Assembly: GCA_035551355.1 (NCBI GenBank)
Contig: DASZNF010000141.1
Span: 124,001 to 188,000 of the forward strand
Reading direction: 5' to 3'
Length of the DNA: 64,000 nt
Source: DATATV01 sp035551355
GTDB taxonomy: Bacteria > Actinomycetota > Actinomycetes > Mycobacteriales > Pseudonocardiaceae
The notes under the pieces were generated by a model. That model worked only from the letters and a program-made list of their open reading frames with translations, was not told the origin of the DNA and searched no databases. The first letter of the stretch is position 1; each line of letters begins with the position of its first letter. Made by a program: the position numbers and the translations under genes. This document shows, in pieces, positions 1 to 7,510 of the stretch.

Positions 1-103
1 GGTAGCCGAACTCGGCCAGACCCGAGTCGGCCGCCTGCTGCCCGCCGGGTGTGATCTGCGTGCCTTCGGACGCACTCGCGTCCGGATCCGGCTCCGCGGT
101 CAT
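1..103 (-). CDS. Amino acid permease (APC family), N-terminal fragment
   Basis: Only the first 34 codons lie in the window; the gene runs off the left edge. The start ATG (101-103, minus) is preceded by a strong AGGAGG-type ribosome site. The visible N-terminus is polar and acidic and ends in DSGLAEFGY, a sequence that commonly opens the cytoplasmic tail of actinobacterial APC-superfamily amino acid/choline permeases just before the first membrane helix. The membrane part itself is outside the window, so the assignment rests on that short motif. It is divergent from the acetamidase/formamidase gene, which could suggest a shared nitrogen-compound theme, but that is inference. Confidence 0.55.
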   Translation of the reverse strand, partial: MTAEPDPDASASEGTQITPGGQQAADSGLAEFGY

Positions 104-258
104 CGTCTCGTTCCTCCTCGTCCTGCCCGGGATCCGCCGGTCTGATGTCCACTGTGGAGTGATGGTCACGGTGGATCAACTGAGGCTACCCTGTTGCGTC
201 AACCAGCCGATACCGGCGATAGTCGGGGGCGAATTCCGGACTGACAAGGGGAGCGGCC
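104..258. promoter_or_regulatory. Divergent promoter region, permease / acetamidase
   Basis: This 155 bp spacer separates two divergent genes. On the plus strand TACCCT at 187-192 is a plausible -10 box for the acetamidase gene. It also holds one perfect TCCACTGTGGA palindrome (148-158), a motif that recurs elsewhere in the window including inside genes, so it need not be an operator here. Confidence 0.4.
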
Positions 259-1167
259 GTGCGGATTGGTACCGACCGGGTGCACTACGTGTGGGACAAC
301 AGCATCGAGCCGGTGGCCGAGCTCGGACCGGGCGAGCGGATCGAGCTGGACCTGCTGAATTCCTCCGGTGGCCAGCTCGGCCCGGACTCGACCGTGGACC
401 AGGTCGCGGCACTGGATTTCGGCCGGGTCAACCCGGTCACCGGGCCGGTGCGGGTGGCCGGGGCCAAGCCGGGGGACGCGCTGTCCGTGCGGGTGGTCGA
501 ACTGACCGTGGACAGCTGGGGCTGGACCGCGTGCATTCCCGGATTCGGCCTGCTGGCCGAGGATTTCCCGGACGCGAGTCTCGCCGTGTCCACAGTGGAT
601 GACAAAAAAGTGGTGCTGCCGTTCGGGCCGTGGCTGGACACCGTGCCGATGATCGGCACGCTCGGCGTGGCGTTGCCCGAACCCGGCGCCACGTCCTTGG
701 TGCCGCCCAGCCGGTTCGGCGGCAACCTGGACATCCGGCACCTCACCGCCGGGGCCACCGTGCTGCTGCCGGTCGGCGTGGAGGGCGCGCTGTTGTCCGT
801 CGGGGACGCGCATGCGGCCATGGGCGACGGCGAGATCTGCGGCACCGGCGTGGAAACCTCGGCCCGCGCGGTGCTGGAGGTGGACGTGATCGCCGGCGGC
901 GCGCCGCCCGCGCCGATCCTGCGCACCGCGCCCGCGTCCGCCCGCACCGGCGCCGCGCTGGCCACCACCGGAGTGGCACCGGATCTGATGGCCGCCACCA
1001 AGGCCGCGGCCCGGGCGATGATCGACGAGATCACCCGCCGCGCCGGCCTGTCCGCGGTGCAGGCTTACCTGCTGGCCAGCACGGCCGGTGACCTGAAGAT
1101 CAGCGAGGTGGTCGACCAGCCGAACTGGGTGGTCTCGCTGCATCTGCCGGAGACACTGCTGGGCTGA
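259..1167 (+). CDS. Acetamidase/formamidase family protein
   Basis: A 302-residue cytoplasmic protein of the FmdA/AmdA family, which hydrolyses short amides such as formamide or acetamide to the acid and ammonia. The family look is clear along the whole length: an early VHYVWDNS segment, the VNPVTGPVRVAGAKPGDAL block around residues 54-72, and the HLTAGATVLLPVGVEGALLSVGDAHAAMGDGE region near 160-190, where the family binds metal. The GTG start at 259 has AAGGGGA seven bases upstream. The gene stands alone between the divergent permease and a convergent SDR gene. A TACCCT -10-like box lies at 187-192. The exact amide substrate cannot be told from sequence. Confidence 0.9.
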   Translation: MRIGTDRVHYVWDNSIEPVAELGPGERIELDLLNSSGGQLGPDSTVDQVAALDFGRVNPVTGPVRVAGAKPGDALSVRVVELTVDSWGWTACIPGFGLLAEDFPDASLAVSTVDDKKVVLPFGPWLDTVPMIGTLGVALPEPGATSLVPPSRFGGNLDIRHLTAGATVLLPVGVEGALLSVGDAHAAMGDGEICGTGVETSARAVLEVDVIAGGAPPAPILRTAPASARTGAALATTGVAPDLMAATKAAARAMIDEITRRAGLSAVQAYLLASTAGDLKISEVVDQPNWVVSLHLPETLLG

Positions 1168-1229
1168 GCGGTTCGTCCGGCCCGGCGGGTCAGTTCAGCG
1201 AAGTAAACGGCGGCGGATCTCCTGATCGG

Positions 1230-2291
1230 TCAGGGCTTGGCCGGGGGCCGCAGCGGGGCCGTGGCGAACTCGCGAATCCCCTGGGCAAAGGGAATCTCGG
1301 CGTGGAAATCCAGGGTCCGCCGGGCCTTGTCCGGATCGGCCACGATGTGCCGCACGTCACCGGCCCGTGCGCCGCCGACCACCTCCGGGCGCGGTCCGTT
1401 GGCCGCTGTCACCAGTTCGCCGGCCAAATCGCCGATGGTGTGCGGCTCTCCGGAACACACGTTCACCGCCTCGAATCCGCCCGCGGGCAACTCGGCCCGC
1501 AGGGCCAGGGCGTTGGCCCGGGCCACATCGTCGACGTGCACGAAGTCCCGGCGCTGTCGCCCGTCCTCCATCACCCGGGGCGCCTCGCCGCGCTCCAGCG
1601 CGGACCGGAAGATCGAGGCCACCCCGGCGTAGGGCGTGTCCCGGGGCATCCGAGGGCCGTACACGTTGTGGTAGCGCATCGCCCACACCGTGCCCTCGAC
1701 CTGCCGGGCCCACGCGCCGGCCAGGTGTTCCTGGGCCAGTTTGGTGGCCGCGTAGGTGCTGCGCGGGTCCAGCGGCGCGTCCTCGGGCACCAGTTCCGGT
1801 TCCAGCGGCGCGCCGCAGTGCGGACAGGGCGGCTCGAACCGGCCCGCGTCGATGTCCTCGGTGCGCCGGGGCGCGGCCCGCACCACGCCGTGTTCGGCGC
1901 AGCGGTAGCGGCCTTCGCCGTACACCACCATGGAACTGGCCAGCACCAGCCGGCGGATTCCGTTGCGGTGCATGGCCGCGAGCAGCACGGCGGTGGCGAA
2001 GTCGTTGTGGCTGGCGTAATCCGGCGCGTCCGCGGGGGACAAACCGTGTCCGACCATGGCGGCCTGATGGCAGACCGCGTCCACATTGAGCAGAATCCGG
2101 TCCAGCAACGCCGGTTGCCGAAGATCTCCGTTCACGAACTCGTGCCGCCGCACCCATTCCGGCGGGGTGTTCCCGCCATGCGCCTGGGGGAGCAACGCGT
2201 CCAGCAGGATGACCTGGTCACCCCGGTCGGCCAGCAGGTCGGCGATACGGGAGCCGATGAAACCGGCGCCACCGGTGACCAGCACTCGCAT
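1230..2291 (-). CDS. NAD-dependent epimerase, dTDP-L-rhamnose 4-epimerase-like
   Basis: A 353-residue extended short-chain dehydrogenase. MRVLVTGGAGFIGS at the very start is the Rossmann TGxxGxxG nucleotide loop; a YAATK catalytic tyrosine/lysine pair follows near residue 180. A cysteine-rich insertion (YRCAEHG then CPHCGAP, about residues 125-165) just before the catalytic Tyr is typical of the dTDP-L-rhamnose 4-epimerase/WbiB-like branch, which epimerises nucleotide-activated deoxysugars for glycan synthesis. The start chosen is the ATG at 2289-2291, because a longer reading frame would add a basic, unrelated tail. There is no ribosome site; instead TAGAGT (2299-2304, minus) sits 7 nt before ATG, so the message is probably leaderless. 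Substrate is inferred. Confidence 0.8.
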   Translation of the reverse strand: MRVLVTGGAGFIGSRIADLLADRGDQVILLDALLPQAHGGNTPPEWVRRHEFVNGDLRQPALLDRILLNVDAVCHQAAMVGHGLSPADAPDYASHNDFATAVLLAAMHRNGIRRLVLASSMVVYGEGRYRCAEHGVVRAAPRRTEDIDAGRFEPPCPHCGAPLEPELVPEDAPLDPRSTYAATKLAQEHLAGAWARQVEGTVWAMRYHNVYGPRMPRDTPYAGVASIFRSALERGEAPRVMEDGRQRRDFVHVDDVARANALALRAELPAGGFEAVNVCSGEPHTIGDLAGELVTAANGPRPEVVGGARAGDVRHIVADPDKARRTLDFHAEIPFAQGIREFATAPLRPPAKP

Positions 2292-2355
2292 GGCGGTCAC
2301 TCTAGGGCGTGGCCGACCACTCCGCCGGTTCGCACCCGGCACTACCCTCGGCCGG
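2292..2355. promoter_or_regulatory. Back-to-back leaderless promoters
   Basis: Sixty-four bases separate the start codons of the divergent epimerase and lipoprotein genes. Each start is preceded by a TANNNT box at leaderless distance: TAGAGT on the minus strand (2299-2304, 7 nt from ATG) and TACCCT on the plus strand (2343-2348, 7 nt from GTG). No Shine-Dalgarno sequence is visible for either. Confidence 0.6.
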
Positions 2356-3438
2356 GTGCATCCACAGCAGCACCACCCAACGCTTGATCATAACTCGGCC
2401 CGGCGCAACGGGATCACCCGTGCCGGACCGGGAAAACCGTTGGCGGTCACGGCTTTGCTGGTCGCCGGGCTGCTCGCCGGGTGCGGCACGAACACCCCGT
2501 CCCAGAACGAGCCGGGCTCGGACCTGCCGCCCCCGGCCGAACCGGCCACCGCGCCCCCGCTGTCCGCGAACCCCGCCGGCCAGCAGATTCCGGTCGGACA
2601 GAGCCCGGAGGGCGTGGTCGCCGACCCGGTGACTCACCTGGTCGCGGTCGGGGTGCGCAAACCGGACGATCTGGTGTTGCTGGACGAGAACACCGGGCAG
2701 ATCGTCAACCGGGTCGCGCTGCCCGGACACCTGCGCCACCTGCAGCTGGCCAAGCCGGGCGGCCCGGTGCTCGTGCCGGACGAGAACTCCAACGCGCTGC
2801 TCACCGTGAGCCTGCCCGCGGGCGCCATCACCAGCCGGGTGGTGACCGGGATCTCCCCGCACGACGCCACCGCCGCCGGAAACGGGCTGGTGTTCGCGGC
2901 CAACGAGGGCGGCGCCAGCGTCGCGGTGGTGCTGGACAACGCCGTGGTCCACCAGTTCACCGATGTCGTGCAGCCGGCCGGGCTGGCCGCGGTGGGCGAT
3001 CTGGTCGGGCTGGTGGACGTGCGGCAGAACCAGCTGCATGTGTACGACGCGGCCGCGCTGACCCCGCTGGCCACGCTGAACGCGGGCAACGGCCCGACGC
3101 ACGTGGTGGCGGACAAACGCGGGCATCTCGCGGTGATCGACACCCGGGGCAACCAGGTGCTGTTCTACCAGGTCACGCCCACCGTGAAGCAGATCGGACG
3201 GCTCGCCCTGCCGGGTACGCCCTATGGCGTGGCCTACGACCCGGTACGGGACCGGCTGTGGGTCACCCTGACCGGCCTCAACCAGCTGGTCGGCGTCGAC
3301 GCCTCCGGCGCGACGCCCCAGGTGGTGACCCGGCTGCCCACCGTGCGCCAGCCCAACACGGTGGCCGTGGACGACGCCACCGGCAAGCTGTTCGTCACCG
3401 GCACCGACGCCGGGGTGTTGCAGGTGATCAGTTCTTAA
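2356..3438 (+). CDS. Beta-propeller lipoprotein (YncE-like)
   Basis: A 360-residue exported lipoprotein. After a basic start come a hydrophobic segment and the lipobox LLAGC (about residues 33-37), then a low-complexity Pro/Ala/Ser linker and a repeated-blade domain. Blades show the recurrent pattern of NHL/YncE-type propellers: VADPVTHLVAVGV, VLVPDENSNALLTV, GNGPTHVVADKRGHLAVID and VAVDDATGKLFVTGTDAG. The function of such proteins is unknown; a surface binding or scaffold role is usual. GTG 2356 was picked because it gives a lipoprotein signal directly and lies 7 nt after TACCCT, as expected for a leaderless message. A membrane protein gene follows at 3499. Confidence 0.75.
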   Translation: MHPQQHHPTLDHNSARRNGITRAGPGKPLAVTALLVAGLLAGCGTNTPSQNEPGSDLPPPAEPATAPPLSANPAGQQIPVGQSPEGVVADPVTHLVAVGVRKPDDLVLLDENTGQIVNRVALPGHLRHLQLAKPGGPVLVPDENSNALLTVSLPAGAITSRVVTGISPHDATAAGNGLVFAANEGGASVAVVLDNAVVHQFTDVVQPAGLAAVGDLVGLVDVRQNQLHVYDAAALTPLATLNAGNGPTHVVADKRGHLAVIDTRGNQVLFYQVTPTVKQIGRLALPGTPYGVAYDPVRDRLWVTLTGLNQLVGVDASGATPQVVTRLPTVRQPNTVAVDDATGKLFVTGTDAGVLQVISS

Positions 3439-3498
3439 ATTTCCGTAATACTCGACGCCGGACGCGCGAACCGGCCGGCCTTTGGCTACCGTCGCCGG

Positions 3499-4917
3499 GT
3501 GGCGTCCACGACTCTCGACCCTCCGCTCGATCCGGGGATCGAGCCGGAAACCCTGCTCCGGCAACGGGTCTGGGGCGTGCGGTTCGACGTGCTCGCCGCG
3601 TTCCTCTCGCTGTGCCTGGTGGCCGCTGCCAACCTGGTGATCACCTGGGGCCACTGGTACTCGTTCTACAAGATCTTCGCCTGGGCTCCGCCGCTGTTCG
3701 CCTACTGGCATCCGCACGTGGGCCCGGGCACTCCGCTGGCCGTCGTGCTGGCCGCGGTGGTCATCCTGCGCGGACCGGACCTGGCGGCGCGGCTGCGCTG
3801 GCGGGCGCTGGCCCCGCTGGGCTATCTGTTCGGCGTGGCCTGGACGCTGGCCGTGCCGCTGGTGGACGGCTGGAATCGGGGTGTGCCGCAGCGGCTGGAG
3901 AGCGGCGACGAATACCTGGCCGATCTGCACCGGATCACCGACATCCCGCAGTTCCTGCGGACCTTCACCGAGCACATCATCTCCGGGCAACCGGGCTCGT
4001 GGGTCGTGCACGTGTCCGGGCATCCGCCCGGGGCGACGCTGGTGTTCGTCTGGTTGCAGCGAATCGGTCTGGCCGGCGGCAATTTCGCCGCACTGGCCTG
4101 TGTGCTGGTCGGCGGGCTGGCCGTGATCGCGGTGCCGGTCACGCTGCGCGCGCTGGACAACGACCGGGCCGCCCGCGCGGTGCTGCCGTTTCTGGTGCTG
4201 CTGCCCGGACCGGCCATCGCCGGGGTGTCGGCCGACTGGCTGTTCGCCGGCGTCGCCTCGACCGGCGTTGCGCTGCTGGCCACCGGCGCGGTCGGGCTGC
4301 GCGCGGCCTGGTCGGTGCGGTATCTGGCCTGCTGCCTGGCCGCCGGGTTGCTGCTCGGCTTCGGGTTGTTCCTGTCCTACGGGCTGGCTCTGTTCGCGCT
4401 GGTGCCGCTGGCCGTGCTGGTGCTGGCCCGGGGCTGGCGGGCGATCGGGCCCGCGGTGGCCGGGGTGGCGGCCGTGGTCGCGGTGTTCGCCGCGGCCGGT
4501 TTCTGGTGGCTGGACGGATATCACCTGGTCGTCCACCGCTATTACCAGGACGTCGGGTTCACCCGGCCGTACAACTACTGGGTGTGGGCCAATCTGGCCG
4601 CGCTGGTGCTGATCACCGGACCGGCGTTCGCCGCCGGCCTGCGCCGAGCCGCGGCCGGCGCGGTCGAGATGGTGCGCACCCGGGTGTTCGGCAGCGACCG
4701 GGTGGTGCTGGCCCTGACCCTGGCCGCCGCGCTGGTCGTGGCCGGGGCGGACGAATCCGGTCTGTCCAAAGCGGAAACCGAGCGGATCTGGCTGCCGTTC
4801 GCGGTCTGGCTGATCGCCGCGGCCGGCCTGCTGCCGGCCCGGCACCGGCGCTGGTGGCTGATCGCGCAGGTGGTGGTGGCGCTGGTGGTCAAAACGTTGC
4901 TGTGGACCCAGTGGTGA
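3499..4917 (+). CDS. Polytopic membrane protein, GT-C glycosyltransferase-like
   Basis: A 472-residue integral membrane protein with roughly 10-12 hydrophobic helices and a soluble loop between residues 120 and 175 that contains HVSGHPPGATLVF. The mix of many helices and an early extracytoplasmic loop resembles GT-C-type lipid-linked glycosyltransferases of actinobacteria, and the neighbouring nucleotide-sugar epimerase would fit, but no DxD or DE catalytic motif can be assigned with certainty. GTG 3499 is 6 nt after TACCGT (3487-3492) with no ribosome site, so leaderless translation is likely. Treat as a membrane protein of unproved function. Confidence 0.6.
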   Translation: MASTTLDPPLDPGIEPETLLRQRVWGVRFDVLAAFLSLCLVAAANLVITWGHWYSFYKIFAWAPPLFAYWHPHVGPGTPLAVVLAAVVILRGPDLAARLRWRALAPLGYLFGVAWTLAVPLVDGWNRGVPQRLESGDEYLADLHRITDIPQFLRTFTEHIISGQPGSWVVHVSGHPPGATLVFVWLQRIGLAGGNFAALACVLVGGLAVIAVPVTLRALDNDRAARAVLPFLVLLPGPAIAGVSADWLFAGVASTGVALLATGAVGLRAAWSVRYLACCLAAGLLLGFGLFLSYGLALFALVPLAVLVLARGWRAIGPAVAGVAAVVAVFAAAGFWWLDGYHLVVHRYYQDVGFTRPYNYWVWANLAALVLITGPAFAAGLRRAAAGAVEMVRTRVFGSDRVVLALTLAAALVVAGADESGLSKAETERIWLPFAVWLIAAAGLLPARHRRWWLIAQVVVALVVKTLLWTQW

Positions 4918-4947
4918 ATCGGGCCTTCTCGGGCTAGGTTTCGAGCC

Positions 4948-5886
4948 ATGGCCGAGGCCGCGGTGGAACTCGAGGTGGACGACCGGACGGTGCGGATCTC
5001 GCACCCGGACCGGGTGTACTTCCCGGAGCGCGGGGAGACCAAACTGGATCTCGCCCGCTACTACCTGTCCGTCGGCGACGGGATCGTGCGCGCGCTGCAC
5101 AACCGGCCGTGCATGATGCACCGCTTCCCGTCCGGGGTGACCGGCGAGAAGGTGCACCAGAAGCGGGTGCCGCACGGCGCGCCACCGTGGCTGGAGACGG
5201 TCCGGCTGCACTTCCCGCGCTACAACCGCACCGCCGACGAACTGTGCGTCACCGAACTGGCCAGCGTGATCTGGGCCGTCCAGATGTCCACTGTGGAGTT
5301 TCACCCGTGGAACTCCCGGCGCGCCGACACCGAACGCCCGGACGAGTGGCGCATCGACCTGGATCCCATGCCCGACTGCGATTTCGACACGGTGCGCCGG
5401 GTCGCGCATGTGGTGCACGAGGTGCTCGGCGAGCTGGACATGGTGGGCTGGCCCAAGACCTCCGGCGGCGACGGGCTGCACGTGTACGTGCGGATCGAGC
5501 CGCGCTGGGGGTTCGGCGAGGTGCGCCGGGCCGCGCTGGCCTTCGCCCGGGAGATCGAGCGCCGGATGCCGCGCGAGGTGACCACCACCTGGTGGCGCAA
5601 GGACCGCGATCCGAGGGCGCTTTTCGTCGACTACAACCAGAACGCCCGGGACCACACCATCGCCAGCGCGTATTCGGTGCGCGGCAACGCCGAGGCCACG
5701 GTGTCCACGCCGATCCGCTGGTCGGAGATCGACGAGATCGAACCCAAGGACTGGACCATCGCCACCGTGCCCGACCGGTTCGCCGAACTCGGCGACCTGC
5801 ACGCGGGCATCGACGAGGTCGCGTATTCGCTGGAACTGTTGCTGGCGTGGGCCGATCGGGACGGTCTGGACGAGGATTCCCGCTAG
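4948..5886 (+). CDS. LigD-type polymerase/primase domain protein
   Basis: A 312-residue stand-alone archaeo-eukaryotic-primase-like polymerase of the LigD family, which fills gaps and adds ribonucleotides during bacterial non-homologous end joining. The catalytic metal motif RIDLDP (D137, D139) is present, as are TSGGDGLHVYV (171-181) and the third acidic residue in FVDYNQN (D228). The family-typical opening ISHPDRVYFPE is at 17-27. Neither the ligase nor the phosphoesterase domain of a full LigD is fused, and no Ku gene is in the window, so it would act with partners encoded elsewhere. ATG 4948 lies 7 nt after TAGGTT (4935-4940): probably leaderless. Confidence 0.9.
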   Translation: MAEAAVELEVDDRTVRISHPDRVYFPERGETKLDLARYYLSVGDGIVRALHNRPCMMHRFPSGVTGEKVHQKRVPHGAPPWLETVRLHFPRYNRTADELCVTELASVIWAVQMSTVEFHPWNSRRADTERPDEWRIDLDPMPDCDFDTVRRVAHVVHEVLGELDMVGWPKTSGGDGLHVYVRIEPRWGFGEVRRAALAFAREIERRMPREVTTTWWRKDRDPRALFVDYNQNARDHTIASAYSVRGNAEATVSTPIRWSEIDEIEPKDWTIATVPDRFAELGDLHAGIDEVAYSLELLLAWADRDGLDEDSR

Positions 5887-5908
5887 CCCAACGGTTTGCG
5901 CATCCTGA

Positions 5909-6811
5909 TCAACCGGGAAGGTCGGCCGCGCACCGGAAGCCGAGGTTGCCGCTGGCGCTGTCCGGGGCGTTGTTGGTCCGCGCGGCCACCCGGTAGCGGT
6001 TGCAGTACGAGTGGTGGCACAGGTAGGAGCCGCCGCGCATCACCCGGTCCGGCTCGGCGCCCGGCGCCCACGCGTCGGCGCACCACTCCCACACGTTGCC
6101 GGATACGTTGTACAGGCCGAAACCGTTGGGGGCGAAGGCATCCACCGGCGCGGTGCCGAGGTAGCCGTCCTCCTCGGTGTTGCGCACCGGGAAGGTGCCC
6201 TGCCAGATGTTGCACCGGTGCTCGTCGTCCGGGGTCAGCTCGTCGCCCCACGGGAACCGGGCCCGCACGAGCCCGCCGCGGGCCGCGTACTCCCACTCCA
6301 CCTCGGTGGGCAGCCGGGTGCCGGTCCACCGGCAGTAGGCCTGTGCGTCCCGCCAGGACAGCTGCACCGCCGGATGACCGGCCCGGTCGGCCACCTCGCT
6401 GCCCGGCCCCTCCGGTGCGGCCCAGTACGCCCCGCGCACCGCGCACCACCACGGGGTCTGCGGCGGGCGCGGGGATTTCTTGCGCAGCTCGCCGGGCAGG
6501 AACTTGGCGAACACGTAGGCCCAGCCGATCTGCTCGGCCTCGGTGCGGTACCCGGTGGCCGCGACGAACTCACCGAACGCCGCGTTGGTCACGCAGTAGG
6601 CGTCGATGGCGAACGGGGCCACGGTCTGCTCGCGCACCGGGCCCTCCCCGTCGGCCGGGAAGCCGTCCGGGTCCTCGGCGCCCATCAGAAAAGTGCCGCC
6701 GGGCAACGGGATCAGACTGTCCGGCCGCGGCCCCGCGCCCGCGGGCACCTCGTCGACCGCGACCGGCGTCGCGGTGGTGGGGCGGGTCGGGCCGCAACAG
6801 TCCGAGGCCAT
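5909..6811 (-). CDS. Formylglycine-generating enzyme (copper oxidase)
   Basis: A 300-residue FGE/SUMF1-family protein, which oxidises a cysteine in the CxPxR motif of sulfatases to the catalytic formylglycine. It reads as the authentic enzyme: the C-terminal core has GGSYLCHHSYCNRYR, so both copper-binding active-site cysteines (C265 and C270) are in place, followed by NAPDSASGNLGFRCA. Near the N-terminus FLMGAEDPDGFPADGEGP is the family's conserved entry. The start ATG at 6809-6811 has TAGGAG at good distance; a longer frame upstream is the tail of another gene. Upstream on the same strand is a SorC-regulator fragment, and a broken sulfatase tail lies just beyond it, so its original partner here appears lost. 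Confidence 0.93.
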   Translation of the reverse strand: MASDCCGPTRPTTATPVAVDEVPAGAGPRPDSLIPLPGGTFLMGAEDPDGFPADGEGPVREQTVAPFAIDAYCVTNAAFGEFVAATGYRTEAEQIGWAYVFAKFLPGELRKKSPRPPQTPWWCAVRGAYWAAPEGPGSEVADRAGHPAVQLSWRDAQAYCRWTGTRLPTEVEWEYAARGGLVRARFPWGDELTPDDEHRCNIWQGTFPVRNTEEDGYLGTAPVDAFAPNGFGLYNVSGNVWEWCADAWAPGAEPDRVMRGGSYLCHHSYCNRYRVAARTNNAPDSASGNLGFRCAADLPG

Positions 6812-6839
6812 GCCGGCTCCTATCGTCAGCGGGAATCGG

Positions 6840-6980
6840 TCAGCGCAGCAGGGCGCGGGCCAGGTCGTCGTCGGTGACCAGGGTGCGCACGAACCCGACA
6901 CGCACCGCGGCCAGGGTGGCCTTGGTCCGGTAGGCGCCGTAGCTGGCGGTGATCAGCCGGGGGATGGCCCGCACCTGGCG
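6840..6980 (-). pseudogene. SorC-type sugar-binding regulator, C-terminal remnant
   Basis: About 45 in-frame codons ending in a stop at 6840 encode QVRAIPRLITASYG, then LVTDDDLARALL. This is the recognisable C-terminal end of SorC/DeoR-like sugar-binding transcriptional regulators. Similarity stops abruptly near 6980, with no HTH or effector domain upstream, so more than 80 percent of the gene is missing. It sits 28 bases upstream of the FGE gene on the same strand, suggesting an ancestral regulator-FGE operon. Assignment is from the short motif only. Confidence 0.55.
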
Positions 6981-7010
6981 CTCAGGTGAGCGATGATAAC
7001 GCTCATTTGA

Positions 7011-7349
7011 GAAGTCGATGGATCGAGGAGGCTCCCTGGCGGTCGAGCGGCATACGGCGGCAGCTTCGCCGCCCACCGGGCGCACCAGCACGCCAGGGAC
7101 ATGATTCTCATCGGCACCGAGCTGATGACCATGGTGCGCGACGAACGCTGGAAACTGGTGGAATTCGTCGACAGCGACCAGGGCCAGCTTTTCGACCTGC
7201 GGGCCGATCCGGACGAGCTGCACAATCTGCGGCCGGACAAGGAAAACGCCGAGGCGCAGCGGGTGAAAGTGCTGCTGCGGGAGGATATCGCCCGGTGGCA
7301 GGCGCGTAGTTCGTTGCACACTGCGGACATGCGCGCCGCGCACCGCTGA
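7011..7349 (+). pseudogene. Sulfatase, C-terminal remnant
   Basis: An open stretch from the TGA at 7008 to the stop at 7347-7349 encodes ELMTMVRDERWKLVEF, then GQLFDLRADPDELHNL. This is the classic C-terminal signature of type I sulfatases, where WKLV and LFDL..DP.E..NL close the domain. The catalytic N-terminal three quarters, including the CxPxR formylglycine site, are absent. It could in principle be translated from ATG 7101 as an 82-residue peptide, but that would be non-catalytic. Its position beside an intact formylglycine-generating enzyme argues that an enzyme-substrate pair was broken by deletion, with the junction between about 6980 and 7090. Confidence 0.7.
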
Positions 7350-7510
7350 GACCCGCCGGCCGGCGATCCCGGCCCGCCGTCCCGCTATCCCCATTTCCGA
7401 TTCGGGCCGAAAATCTGGTCGAAAGGCTGCCGACAGGAACTGGAAACGGCGCTAGTATCCCCGCCGATCGGTATGTCCGGGCGTGAAAATTTCATCGGCG
7501 GGGGTTGGTC

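Noticed and set aside
2302..5802. Very long minus-strand open frame antisense to the lipoprotein, membrane protein and LigD genes
   Set aside because: It is rich in Arg, Gly, His and Pro with no family resemblance, and arises from codon-position GC bias opposite three well-supported genes.
4948..5886. A complete NHEJ operon
   Set aside because: Only the LigD polymerase is present; neither Ku nor a ligase lies in the window.
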